Assembly: GCA_030428695.1 (NCBI GenBank)
Contig: JAUIEM010000149.1
Location: 1 to 21,231, forward strand
Length of the DNA stretch: 21,231 bases
Reading direction: 5' to 3'
From: a bacterium
Lineage (GTDB): Bacteria > Planctomycetota > J058 > JAJDCP01
Below, one piece after another: positions 4,943 to 12,299 of the stretch. Positions within the stretch are counted from its first letter, which is position 1, and every line of letters begins with the position of its first letter. Both the position numbers and the translations under genes were made by a program. Under the pieces are notes generated by a model. That model saw only the letters and a program-made list of their open reading frames with translations, was not told where the DNA came from and did no database searches.

Positions 4943-7101
4943 AGCCCGTCCCCGCTGCGCTGCCCGAGCAGGTAGTCGTGGTCGAGCACCGCGCCCTCGT
5001 AGGACAGCGACAGGGAGGTGTCCCCGGCCGTCGCCTGGGCGTAGGGATTGTCGAAGCGCGGCCAGCTGTTCAGGTCGACCGCCTGGCCGTTGAGGGTCAG
5101 GGCGCCGAACCAGTCCGCCTCGATCAGCCCGACGCCGGGCGCGTCGTAGCTGACGGTCAGGGTCGAGTCGTACAGCCCGCCCCCCTCGCCGTCGGCGACC
5201 AGCGCCGCGCCGCTCAGGGCCGCCTGGAAGTCGGCGAAGGTGCCGTCCTCACTGGCCCGCCCGATCTGGCAGACCCAGATGTTGCGGTGGCCGTCGGCGA
5301 TGATCTCGCTGTCGACGTACTGCCCGCTCGTCGCCCAGTAGGGGGCGGCGGCGGAGAACAACCCGATGTAGCCGTCGCCCTTGCGGCCGAAGATCCAGTG
5401 GCCGGCGGTGACGACCTCGTCGAAGCCGGCCTTCGGGAACCAGGCGTGGGTGCGGGCGGGAACCAGCGCGCGCAAGGCGTTGTGCGGGTTGTAGAGGATC
5501 ACCGCCGCGTCCTGCTGCTGGAAGACGAGCGGCAGCGAGCCGCTGCCCGTCCACTCCCCCGGCCCCTTGCGCCCGAAGGTGCCCGGCTGGGTGGTGAAGC
5601 ACATCGCGTCCATGTCGAGGGTCGCCTGCCAGACGTGGGTCTGGAAGCCGACCTGCCCGCGCCGGAAGCGCTGCACGCAGTGGAGCATCGCGTCCGGGGT
5701 CCGGTAGGTGTACAGGCGCGCCGTCGACAGCACCGAGCCCTCGGACATCGGCGACAGGGTGTTGCTGAAGGCCGCGAGCTGGCTGTTCGGCACCCAGCTG
5801 AGGTACTGCAGGGGGCTGAAGAAGGGGTAGCGCCAGAGGTCGTAGGCGTTGACCGCGTCGCGGGTCAGGACGATGGTCTCGGGGGCGAGGTAGGCCCCGC
5901 GGGTCCACCAGGCGATCGCGTCTTCCGGGGTGCTCAGGCCGAAGCCGGCCGCCTGGGCCTCGGCGAAGTCGAGGCTGGTGCGCGAGCGGTCGAGCATCAC
6001 CGGCGGCGTGTGCTGGCCGATGCCGAGCAGCGCGTGCGGCGGCTCGTAGGTCGAGGTGCACAGCGACATCGCCGCCGTCGAGCTGCGGCCGCGCCAGTAG
6101 CCGCGGGTGCCCCACAGCACCTCGATCAGGTCGCCGATCGACTGCCGCCGCCCCGACCACTTGTGCTCCTCGTAGACGCGACCTGCGCTGACGCCGAAGC
6201 TGCCCTTCTGCGTGTGGCGAGCGAGGTCGAACAGCATCAGGTCGACCGCCATCGCCGCGCGCGTCGCGATCGCCGGGTCGGGGGCGAAGTCGACGAGGTT
6301 GAGCAGGGGCGCGATGGTGTGCGGGTAGTAGACCGGCGAGTTCCACTCGCTGAAGCCGTACAGCAGCCGCTCGTGCAGCCACTGCTCGATCTTCGGCTGG
6401 AACTTCGCCTCCATCTGCGTCCCGCTCAGGCCGCTGTTGGTGAAGGTGTCGTTCGGGTACATCACCCCGCCGAGGTAGCCGGCGGCGGCGAACATGATGT
6501 AGTGGTTCTCGGACCAGAAGATCATCTCGTCCTGGCCCGGCTCGTCGGGCCAGTACTTGAAGTCGAGGATCGTCGAGCGCAGGGCGTCGTGGGTCGCCGT
6601 CGGCAACAGCGCGTGACCGGCGTGCTTGAGCATCAGCCGCATCAGGCCGGTCAGCTTGAAGTCGGCGGTGTCCTTGCGCTGGCCGATGAAGGTCATCGCG
6701 TCGTCGATCGGGGTCAGGCTCAGCGGGCCCTGGTTCAGGTCCATGCGCGCGACCTGGGTGTAGTAGCCCTCGCCTCCGCCGATGGCTCCGGAGACCGAGT
6801 CGGTCAGGTAGGTCAGCCGGCGCGCCTCGAAGTCCGCCTCGAGGGCGGCGAAGTCGACGGTCGAGACGGGGCCGCCGGTGTTCCCGGTGTTGCCGGTGTT
6901 CGCCGTGTTGCCCGTGTTCGCCGTGTTGCCCGTGTTCGCCGTGTTGCCCGTGTTCGCCGTGTTGCCAGCGTTCGCCGTGTTGCCCGTGTTCGCGGCGTTC
7001 CCCGAGGTGCCGCTGGTCGCGGCGCCCGACGAGCCTCCGGAGGAACCGCCGCAGCCGAGGGGGATCAGGCTCAGGGCGAGACACAGAGCGAGCGTGCGCA
7101 T
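4939..7101 (-). CDS. Lipoprotein resembling (alpha/alpha)-toroid polysaccharide lyases
   Basis: A 720-residue exported protein. The ATG at 7099-7101 is chosen for AGAGGAAG upstream and for the signal peptide MRTLALCLALSLIPLGC. The Cys is followed by GGSSGGSSG, although the -3 Pro makes the lipobox imperfect. Residues about 35-75 are an Asn/Thr/Gly-rich linker of NTANTG repeats. A helical domain follows, with WSENHYIMF (196-204) and further aromatic helices typical of an (alpha/alpha) toroid. The C-terminal part is beta-rich and includes GRKGDGY (572-578). This order, toroid then beta-sandwich, is that of several lyase families (PL8, PL12 and relatives). I cannot place it in a numbered family. 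It is first in an operon with the GH105-like enzyme, which acts on lyase products, and that supports lyase activity. Conserved hypothetical is the safe alternative. Confidence 0.78.
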   Translation of the reverse strand: MRTLALCLALSLIPLGCGGSSGGSSGAATSGTSGNAANTGNTANAGNTANTGNTANTGNTANTGNTANTGNTGNTGGPVSTVDFAALEADFEARRLTYLTDSVSGAIGGGEGYYTQVARMDLNQGPLSLTPIDDAMTFIGQRKDTADFKLTGLMRLMLKHAGHALLPTATHDALRSTILDFKYWPDEPGQDEMIFWSENHYIMFAAAGYLGGVMYPNDTFTNSGLSGTQMEAKFQPKIEQWLHERLLYGFSEWNSPVYYPHTIAPLLNLVDFAPDPAIATRAAMAVDLMLFDLARHTQKGSFGVSAGRVYEEHKWSGRRQSIGDLIEVLWGTRGYWRGRSSTAAMSLCTSTYEPPHALLGIGQHTPPVMLDRSRTSLDFAEAQAAGFGLSTPEDAIAWWTRGAYLAPETIVLTRDAVNAYDLWRYPFFSPLQYLSWVPNSQLAAFSNTLSPMSEGSVLSTARLYTYRTPDAMLHCVQRFRRGQVGFQTHVWQATLDMDAMCFTTQPGTFGRKGPGEWTGSGSLPLVFQQQDAAVILYNPHNALRALVPARTHAWFPKAGFDEVVTAGHWIFGRKGDGYIGLFSAAAPYWATSGQYVDSEIIADGHRNIWVCQIGRASEDGTFADFQAALSGAALVADGEGGGLYDSTLTVSYDAPGVGLIEADWFGALTLNGQAVDLNSWPRFDNPYAQATAGDTSLSLSYEGAVLDHDYLLGQRSGDGL
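6887..6994. repeat. 18-bp tandem repeat encoding the NTANTG linker
   Basis: There are six units of gtgttgcccgtgttcgcc at 6887-6904, 6905-6922, 6923-6940, 6941-6958, 6959-6976 and 6977-6994. Three are identical and the others differ by one or two bases. They encode the flexible linker between the lipid anchor and the main domain. The unit length equals that of the array at 1-156. Confidence 0.95.
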
Positions 7102-7275
7102 GGCTTCCTCTCCGGCCCACGCGGGGATGGATCCCGACCGCGCCGGCCTGACCTCCAAGATCGATGATGCGGCGAGTGTAAGACGGTCCCTGGGAAGGGA
7201 CAAGCCTTATCTGCAATTGCGCCCCCATTCCAGGCCGCGCCCCGCTGAGATTCCCTTTCTCTTTCCGGGCGGAAG

Positions 7276-7284
7276 TGGTACTTT
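7276..7284 (+). promoter_or_regulatory. Putative extended -10 element for the kinase gene
   Basis: TGGTACTTT (TG-N-TACTTT) lies 32 bp before the kinase ATG, within the 215-bp region that diverges from the lipoprotein gene. No convincing -35 box is visible. Confidence 0.35.
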
Positions 7285-7316
7285 TGCGTACAAGCCCGCC
7301 CAGTCATGGAAGGCAG

Positions 7317-8579
7317 ATGGACGCCAAAGCGAGCGCACGCATCATCAAGGTGGCCCTGGCGCACGGTTTCTTGACCGAAGCCCAGCTCAAGGACGTCCTT
7401 CCCCAAGCGGGCGGCATGAAGAGTTACGACCTGATCGACTACATGGTCGAGAAGGGCTTCCTGCAGGAGGCGCAGGCCCCGAAGCTGGTCGAGCTGCTCG
7501 GCGCGAGCGAGAACGAGCAGAAGAGCGCGACCTCCGGCGAGATCGTGCTCGAGAAGAAGCTCAAGGAGTTCGAGACCGGCCTGCAGTCGATCGGCAAGAG
7601 CCGCGCGGGCAAGCGCTCCCTGACCGCCGCCGTCATCCGCGACCGCTCGATCAGCACGGTCGGCATGACGATCGGCAACTACCAGGTCCTCGAGGAGATC
7701 GCGCGCGGCAGCATGGGCGCGGTGTTCTCGGCCAAGCCCCTCGGCATCCTCGACGTGATGGCCAAGGGCTGGGGGCTGGCCGAAGAGGTCGCCCTCAAGG
7801 TGATGTTGACCTCTGGCCGCACCTCGCAGGCCGACGTCCAGCGCTTCCGCGACGAGTGCAAGGCGCTGATCAACCTCCAGCACGACAACATCATCAAGGT
7901 GTTCGACCTCGGCGAGGAAGAAGGGCTCTGGTACTACGCGATGGAGCTGATCCGCGACGAGGACGTCCGCATCCTCTTCGACAAGGGCAAGCCCCCGCCG
8001 GTCACGATGGCCCTGTCGCTGACCCGCGACCTGGCCGAGGCGATGAGCAAGGTCCACAAGGCGGGCCTGCTGCACCGCGACATCAAGCCCTCCAACGTGC
8101 TCCTCGACCGCAGCAGCCACCCCTACCGCCCGGTGCTGATCGACTTCGGGCTGATCGCGGACATGACCGACGAGAGCGACAACGTCATCCTCGGCACCCC
8201 GAACTACATGCCGCCGGAGCAGGCGAACCCGAGCGGCGGGGTGCGGGTCGGCCAGTATTCGGACGTCTACGCCCTCGGCGCGACCCTCTACTTCCTCCTC
8301 ACCGGCAAGCCGCCGTTTGAAGGCTGGACCGCACGCGGTATCATCAAGCAGGTCTTGAGCGACACGCCCAAGGCTCCGGAAACGTTACGGCCGGGGATTC
8401 CGCCCGAGGTCTCGGCGATCTGTATGAAGTGCCTCGAGAAGCTTCCCAAAGATCGCTACCGCACCTGCAAGGCCCTGGTCAAGGACATCGATCGCTTCCT
8501 GCGCAAGCACCGCTGGCGGCTGAAGATCAAGAACTTCTACATGAAGCTGCGCAAGACCTTGTTCGGGAAGAAGAAGTAG
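7317..8579 (+). CDS. Serine/threonine protein kinase (Hanks type)
   Basis: A 420-residue soluble kinase. The ATG at 7317 follows GGAAGG. A GTG start at 7275 would add only 14 unconserved residues. Residues 1-60 form a helical module (ALAHGFLTEAQLKDVL, then YMVEKGFLQEAQ) like those seen before kinase domains in planctomycetes. The kinase domain spans about 120-400: glycine loop ARGSMGAV (129-136), K161 in VALKVM, H253-R-D255-I-K257 catalytic loop, D276-F-G, MPPEQAN and SDVYALGATLYFLLTG. All catalytic residues are present, so it should be active. An insert of about 18 residues separates the glycine loop from K161. The tail is basic (KIKNFYMKLRKTLFGKKK) and may touch membrane or nucleic acid. 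There is no transmembrane segment. The hydrolase gene starts 13 bp downstream. Confidence 0.95.
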   Translation: MDAKASARIIKVALAHGFLTEAQLKDVLPQAGGMKSYDLIDYMVEKGFLQEAQAPKLVELLGASENEQKSATSGEIVLEKKLKEFETGLQSIGKSRAGKRSLTAAVIRDRSISTVGMTIGNYQVLEEIARGSMGAVFSAKPLGILDVMAKGWGLAEEVALKVMLTSGRTSQADVQRFRDECKALINLQHDNIIKVFDLGEEEGLWYYAMELIRDEDVRILFDKGKPPPVTMALSLTRDLAEAMSKVHKAGLLHRDIKPSNVLLDRSSHPYRPVLIDFGLIADMTDESDNVILGTPNYMPPEQANPSGGVRVGQYSDVYALGATLYFLLTGKPPFEGWTARGIIKQVLSDTPKAPETLRPGIPPEVSAICMKCLEKLPKDRYRTCKALVKDIDRFLRKHRWRLKIKNFYMKLRKTLFGKKK

Positions 8580-8591
8580 CCTGGGAGCTCC

Positions 8592-9635
8592 ATGAGCGCA
8601 GATTGGGCGCCGTCCCTCCCCGTCGAGACCCGCTTCGCCCACACCGGCGACGGCTGGTCCCTCGCCCTGCACCACTACCGCCCCCGGCGCCAGCGCGGCG
8701 CCCGGCCGGTCGTCCTGTGCCCCGGCATCGCCTGCAACGGCCGCTTCTTCGACGCGGGCGGCGGGCGCGGCCTCGCGCCCTACCTCGCCCGCAAGGGCTA
8801 CGACGTGTGGGTGCTCGACCCCCGGGGCCGCGGCGAGTCGAAGCGCAAGAAGCAAGGCCTGTCGACCTCCTGGCACTTCGACGACTACGTGCTCAAGGAC
8901 CTGCCAGCGGCCCTGCAGCTCGTCCTCGAGGTCAGCGGCTGCCCGCGGGCCGACTGGATCGGCCACTCGATGGGCGGGATGGTCGCCTACGCCTACGCGA
9001 TGCGGGGGTTGGAACCGGGCCTCGCACGCCTGATCGCGGTCGGCTCGCCGACCTTCCACGCCAACAGCTTCTGGGGCTGGCGGATGGCGGACACGCTCAG
9101 CGGGCTCTTGACCGTCGTCCCCCACCTCCCCCTGCGCCGGCTGTCGCCCCTGGCCGCGCGCACGATGCGCACCCTCGCCCGCACCCTGCCCGTGCCCTTC
9201 TACAACTGCAGGAACATGGACAAGCACGCGGTCGAGCACCTGTTCGCGCGGGTCTTCGACGACATCTCGGGCACCGAGCTGCGCCAGGGGCTGCGCTTCA
9301 TCCGCAACCAGGGCTTCCGCTCGACCAGCGGCCCGCTCAAGTACGCCGAGTGCTTCGGGCGCATCCGCATCCCGAGCCTGATCCTCGCCGGCAGCATCGA
9401 CCGGCTCGCGCCGCCGGAAGACGTCCAGCGCGCCTACGAAGGCCTCGGCACCGAGCAGCGCAGCTTCCACTGCTTCGGCACCGAGAGCGGCTGCGAGGAG
9501 GAGTACGGCCACTCCGACCTGCTGCTCGGGCCGCGGGCGGACTCCGAGGTCTTCCCCTTGATCCACGCCTGGCTCTCGACCGCCGAGCCCGCGCCGCTGC
9601 CCTCCCCTCGCGCCGCGGCGGCGGTCCGGCGCTGA
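8592..9635 (+). CDS. Alpha/beta hydrolase (lipase/esterase-like)
   Basis: A 347-residue hydrolase with the full triad: nucleophile S126 in GHSMGG, D270 in AGSIDRLAP and H307 in YGHSDLLLG. The early VVLCPGIACNG segment would form the oxyanion region. The size and the DGWSLALHHYRP start resemble bacterial relatives of acid lipases and other serine esterases. The cap region (about 165-235) is rich in Arg and aromatic residues. There is no signal peptide, so it should be cytosolic. GGGAG precedes the ATG, and only 12 bases separate it from the kinase stop, so the two genes form an operon. Substrate unknown. A link with kinase signalling is inferred from position only. Confidence 0.92.
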   Translation: MSADWAPSLPVETRFAHTGDGWSLALHHYRPRRQRGARPVVLCPGIACNGRFFDAGGGRGLAPYLARKGYDVWVLDPRGRGESKRKKQGLSTSWHFDDYVLKDLPAALQLVLEVSGCPRADWIGHSMGGMVAYAYAMRGLEPGLARLIAVGSPTFHANSFWGWRMADTLSGLLTVVPHLPLRRLSPLAARTMRTLARTLPVPFYNCRNMDKHAVEHLFARVFDDISGTELRQGLRFIRNQGFRSTSGPLKYAECFGRIRIPSLILAGSIDRLAPPEDVQRAYEGLGTEQRSFHCFGTESGCEEEYGHSDLLLGPRADSEVFPLIHAWLSTAEPAPLPSPRAAAAVRR

Positions 9636-9654
9636 GGGGCCGTCCGGAAGCTCC

Positions 9655-9683
9655 TTGACGCAGAGCGTCGCGGAGCGCACACT
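9655..9683 (+). promoter_or_regulatory. Putative promoter and palindrome upstream of the DUF4920 gene
   Basis: TTGACG (9655-9660), a 17-bp spacer and CACACT (9678-9683) precede the ATG by about 30 bp. The -35 box is good and the -10 box is weak. The -35 overlaps GACGC-AGA-GCGTC (9657-9669), a perfect hairpin or operator-like palindrome. A near copy of TTGACGCAGAGCGTC lies at 11839-11853. Confidence 0.4.
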
Positions 9684-9712
9684 CGTGGCCGCACAAACCA
9701 CGAGGAACGAAC

Positions 9713-10198
9713 ATGGTCCGCACTCTTGCCCTCTCTCTCACTCTGAGTCTCCTGCTCGTCGGCTGTGGCACCACCAGCGAGGACGCGACCCACTTCGGCG
9801 CGCCCTTCACGATCGACGGTGAGGCGGTCGCCGTCGCCGAGGCGCTGCCGAAGGTCGACACGATGCTCGACGGTCCGGTCAAGATCTCCGCTACGGTCGA
9901 TATGTCCTGCCGCAAGAAGGGCTGCTGGATGACCCTGGTCGAGGCCCCCGACATGCGCGTGACCTTCAAGGACTACGGCTTCTTCGTCCCGACCGTGTCG
10001 GACGGCGCCCACGCCGTGATGGAGGGCGTGTTCGTCAAGGAGACCGTCGACGAGGCGACCCGCCGGCACTTCGCCGAGGATGGCGGCGCGACGCCCGAAG
10101 AGCTCGAGGCGATCGTCGGCGATGTCGAGAAGGTCAACTTCGTCGCGACCGGCGTCGCCCTGACCAACCTCCCGGCCGCAGACGACGCCGCCGAGTAG
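9713..10198 (+). CDS. DUF4920 lipoprotein
   Basis: A 161-residue lipoprotein. The signal peptide ends in LLLVGC (Cys18 is the lipidation site). The mature part carries the DUF4920 pattern: C66-RKKG-C71-WM, then MRVTFKDYGFFVP (81-93) and a C-terminal helix plus strand (VNFVATGVALTNL). The two cysteines sit five residues apart and could form a disulfide or bind metal. The family has no settled function to my knowledge. GAGGAA upstream supports the ATG. The SRPBCC gene follows after 5 bp, so the pair is co-transcribed, and both may depend on the putative promoter at 9655 or on read-through from the kinase operon. Confidence 0.9.
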   Translation: MVRTLALSLTLSLLLVGCGTTSEDATHFGAPFTIDGEAVAVAEALPKVDTMLDGPVKISATVDMSCRKKGCWMTLVEAPDMRVTFKDYGFFVPTVSDGAHAVMEGVFVKETVDEATRRHFAEDGGATPEELEAIVGDVEKVNFVATGVALTNLPAADDAAE

Positions 10199-10203
10199 CA
10201 GCG

Positions 10204-10719
10204 TTGAAGCTCTCCCTGCGCCACGCGATCGACGCCGATCCGGCGACCTTCTGGGAGACCTTCTTCGACCCCGCCTACAACGCCGCCGTCTTCTCCCCCC
10301 GCCTGCTCGACATGGAGCTCTACGAGACCCTGCTCGAGGAACACGAGCCCGACGGCAGCCGCACGCGGACGATGCGCCTGCGGCCAAAGGTCAAGATCCC
10401 GCGCCTGTTGCGCGGCCTCCTCGGCGCGACCTTCGAGTACACCGAAGAGGGCCGCTTCGACGCCTCCCAGGGTGTCTGGAGCTGGCGGATCATCCCCGGC
10501 CGCTTCGCCGACAAGACCGACGTCCGCGGGCGCGACCAGGTCGAGCCCCGCGACGGCGGCGTGACGCGCCGGTTCGAGGCCGAGGTGCGCGTCGACGTGC
10601 CGGGCCTGGGGGGTATGGTCGAGCGCTTCATCGAGGCGCGGGTGCGCGACAACCACGAGCGCGCGGCGGTGTTCATGAACCGCTGGCTGGCGGAGAAGCG
10701 GGGGCAGGCGGGATGGTGA
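10204..10719 (+). CDS. SRPBCC-fold protein, DUF2505-like
   Basis: A 171-residue START/SRPBCC-like protein. It begins with a strand (KLSLRHAIDADPATFWETFFDPAYNAAV) typical of the fold, has central strands (TRTMRLRPKVKIP, FEYTEEGRFD, VWSWRIIPG) and ends in the long amphipathic helix GMVERFIEARVRDNHERAAVFMNRWL. This order matches DUF2505-type proteins, which are thought to bind a hydrophobic ligand in the cavity. The start is TTG, only 5 bp after the DUF4920 stop, with no strong ribosome site, which suggests coupled translation. There is no signal peptide, so it should be cytosolic. Ligand unknown. Confidence 0.85.
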   Translation: MKLSLRHAIDADPATFWETFFDPAYNAAVFSPRLLDMELYETLLEEHEPDGSRTRTMRLRPKVKIPRLLRGLLGATFEYTEEGRFDASQGVWSWRIIPGRFADKTDVRGRDQVEPRDGGVTRRFEAEVRVDVPGLGGMVERFIEARVRDNHERAAVFMNRWLAEKRGQAGW

Positions 10720-10789
10720 CCGCCGCCGCGGGGATCGCTCTGCGGCCTGCCTCCAGGGAAGAACGCCCGGAGGCGGGCGGCATGGAGTG

Positions 10790-10912
10790 GAGGCAATAAC
10801 ACAGAAGACAAAGGCGAAGAGAAGAGAAAACAATGCGTCTCTGCGTTGAGCTCTTCTTGAGCTTGAGGTGAGCTGAGAACTTCTTCTTTCTTTTTCTTCG
10901 TCTTGAAGCCTC
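10790..10912. other. A/T-rich polypurine/polypyrimidine island
   Basis: The composition drops sharply from the high GC of the surrounding genes. A purine run (gaagacaaaggcgaagagaa, near 10804) is followed by tgcgtctctgcgttgag, a small AGCTC-ttctt-GAGCT hairpin, and a pyrimidine run (ttcttctttctttttcttc). I see no gene in it. It may contain the transcript end of the plus-strand operon. Confidence 0.55.
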
Positions 10913-10926
10913 GTCAGCCCTGAGAT

Positions 10927-10959
10927 CCCAACAAACAACGGAGCCCCGCAGCGCGGGGC
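10927..10959 (-). terminator. Putative intrinsic terminator of the CTP-dependent kinase-like gene
   Basis: On the minus strand a perfect 7-bp stem (GCCCCGC, 3-nt loop, GCGGGGC, 10943-10959) is followed by TCCGTTGTTTGTTG, which is T-rich for this genome. It lies about 27 bp after the stop. Confidence 0.5.
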
Positions 10960-10985
10960 ACCAGAAGATCTGAAAACTGAGCGAA

Positions 10986-11729
10986 TCAGACCAGTGGCAG
11001 GCCGACCAGCACGTCCGCGCCGAGGTACATCGCGAGGCTCGCGATGACGGGGATCGTGAAGTTGTCGTCGATCTTCTTCAGCGGCAGGGCTTCGGCGATC
11101 GCCGCGGCGAAGGCGCCGACCAGGGCGAGCGCGAGCATGTGGGTCAGGCCGAAGATCAGGCAGAAGCCGATGCCGGCGACCGCCGCGACCGCGAAGGAGC
11201 CGAGGGTGCCTTCGAGGCTCTTGCCCCAGGGCAGCTTGGCCTTGCCGAAGCGGATGCCGAAGTACGAGGCGGCCGGATCGGCGAAGCCGACGAAGATCGC
11301 GCCGAGGGCCGCGACCTCGCGGCTGAACAGGAGCACCGTCAGCCAGGCCGCGACGAACATCCAGCTCGCCGTCGACAGGCTCTGCTTCTCCTCGCTGCGC
11401 ATGATCTTCCCGAACACCGCGTGGGTCACCCGGTTCAGGCCGGGCCGGGTCAGGCGCAGCCAGTCGAGCAGGATGAACGGCACGGCGAACACGCCGAGCA
11501 CCCACAGCGCGGTGGTCTGGGAGAGACCGAGGCCGAGATACAGGGTGCCGATCAGGGTTCCGCCGCTGACGTGGAACAGCTTCCTGCCCCAGTCGATGTC
11601 CTTGCGCGTCTTCTTGCTGCCGAAGCCGTGGGGACGTTCGGGAGCACGCGCCGAGCGAACGACGTCGCCGGCCGGAGCGCCGGTGAGCTTCGAAGCGGAA
11701 CGCGAGGGACGGGTCTGGATAGTCGACAT
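10986..11729 (-). CDS. CTP-dependent lipid/prenol kinase-like membrane protein
   Basis: A 247-residue integral membrane protein. The N-terminal 45 residues are basic and soluble. From there it has about six to seven membrane segments. Conserved pieces match the dolichol kinase / phytol kinase (VTE5) / yeast DGK1 group: GRKLFHVSGG (48-57), FVGFADPAASYFG (146-158), GKSLEGTLGSF (169-179) and IDDNFTIP (220-227). These enzymes phosphorylate a lipid alcohol (diacylglycerol or a prenol) using CTP. Related sequences are sometimes labelled phosphatidate cytidylyltransferase. AAGGAG precedes the ATG by seven bases. The gene is single and opposite to its neighbours. The fold is well supported, but the substrate cannot be read from sequence. 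Confidence 0.87.
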   Translation of the reverse strand: MSTIQTRPSRSASKLTGAPAGDVVRSARAPERPHGFGSKKTRKDIDWGRKLFHVSGGTLIGTLYLGLGLSQTTALWVLGVFAVPFILLDWLRLTRPGLNRVTHAVFGKIMRSEEKQSLSTASWMFVAAWLTVLLFSREVAALGAIFVGFADPAASYFGIRFGKAKLPWGKSLEGTLGSFAVAAVAGIGFCLIFGLTHMLALALVGAFAAAIAEALPLKKIDDNFTIPVIASLAMYLGADVLVGLPLV

Positions 11730-12082
11730 CGGTGACTCCTTTTCGTGGCCACCCCACGGGATGCAAACCGGGTGCCGAAATGTGAAGCAGGCGTGAAGCC
11801 CCCGGAAACGGTAGCTTCCCGCCGTTAAATCCAGGTCTTTGACGCAAAGTGTCAGAGACTGGACGATTTTGCCCGGCTCGAGGTGTCAGAGCTTTGACAC
11901 CTCGCGTTGGAGCTCCGACACACACCTCCGTCCCAACGGCGCCTGGAGCGGCGTACACCGATGTGCAGGGGGGGGTCCTCCCCTACGACGCGGGTGCTCG
12001 CATCGCCGCTGCGCTATTCTTTAATGCGGACGCCAGAATTCCGCGCGTGCTCCGGTCGAGCCTGCGGGGACACGGAGGAGTT
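11730..12082. other. Intergenic region rich in palindromes
   Basis: Between two divergent genes this holds: a second copy of TGCAAACCGGGTGCCG (11762-11777); TTGACGCAAAGTGTC (11839-11853) inside a longer GTCTTTGAC/GTCAGAGAC inverted repeat; a perfect inverted repeat at 11879-11904; and a degenerate GTAG half-element at 11966-11985 (minus strand). The open frame running through it has poor codon use before 12083. Confidence 0.6.
11879..11904. repeat. Perfect 10-bp inverted repeat
   Basis: CGAGGTGTCA (11879-11888), a 6-base loop and TGACACCTCG (11895-11904). A related core (TTGAC...GTGTCAGA) lies 25 bp upstream. It could be a dimeric operator or a palindromic repeat of the GGTGTCA/TGACACC type. 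Confidence 0.65.
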
Positions 12083-12226
12083 GTGAAGCCGATACCCGTG
12101 ACGGCGCTGGCGGCGCTGATCGAGGCCGCGCGAAAACACCGGCGCGGTGTCTGGGAGCCCCTGGAGTGGACCGTCGAGACCGACGACGGGGGCACCTGGC
12201 AGATCCAGGTGGTGCGAACGGGGTGA
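12083..12226 (+). CDS. Small hypothetical protein (47 residues)
   Basis: The GTG at 12083 follows GGAGGAG with a short 2-4 base gap. The frame is open further upstream, but that part crosses palindromes and has no protein-like pattern. The product begins VKPIPVTALAALIEAARKHR, an amphipathic helix, and ends WTVETDDGGTWQIQVVRTG, a probable beta hairpin. I do not recognise a family. It precedes the degenerate gluzincin by 73 bp and may share its transcript. Confidence 0.5.
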   Translation: MKPIPVTALAALIEAARKHRRGVWEPLEWTVETDDGGTWQIQVVRTG

Positions 12227-12299
12227 AAGGTCCGTAATGTTGTCGTAATCTGCGATGATCTACGTTCCTCATGACTCCGTTGATACCTGGAGGAAAAGT

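Noticed and set aside
4978..7167. Plus-strand open frame of 729 codons
   Set aside because: Antisense shadow of the lyase-like lipoprotein gene, full of Arg/Gly/Val runs and without a start signal.
10943..10959. Another copy of the REP family
   Set aside because: The hairpin has a different stem and loop and lacks GTAG. It fits a terminator for the neighbouring minus-strand gene better.
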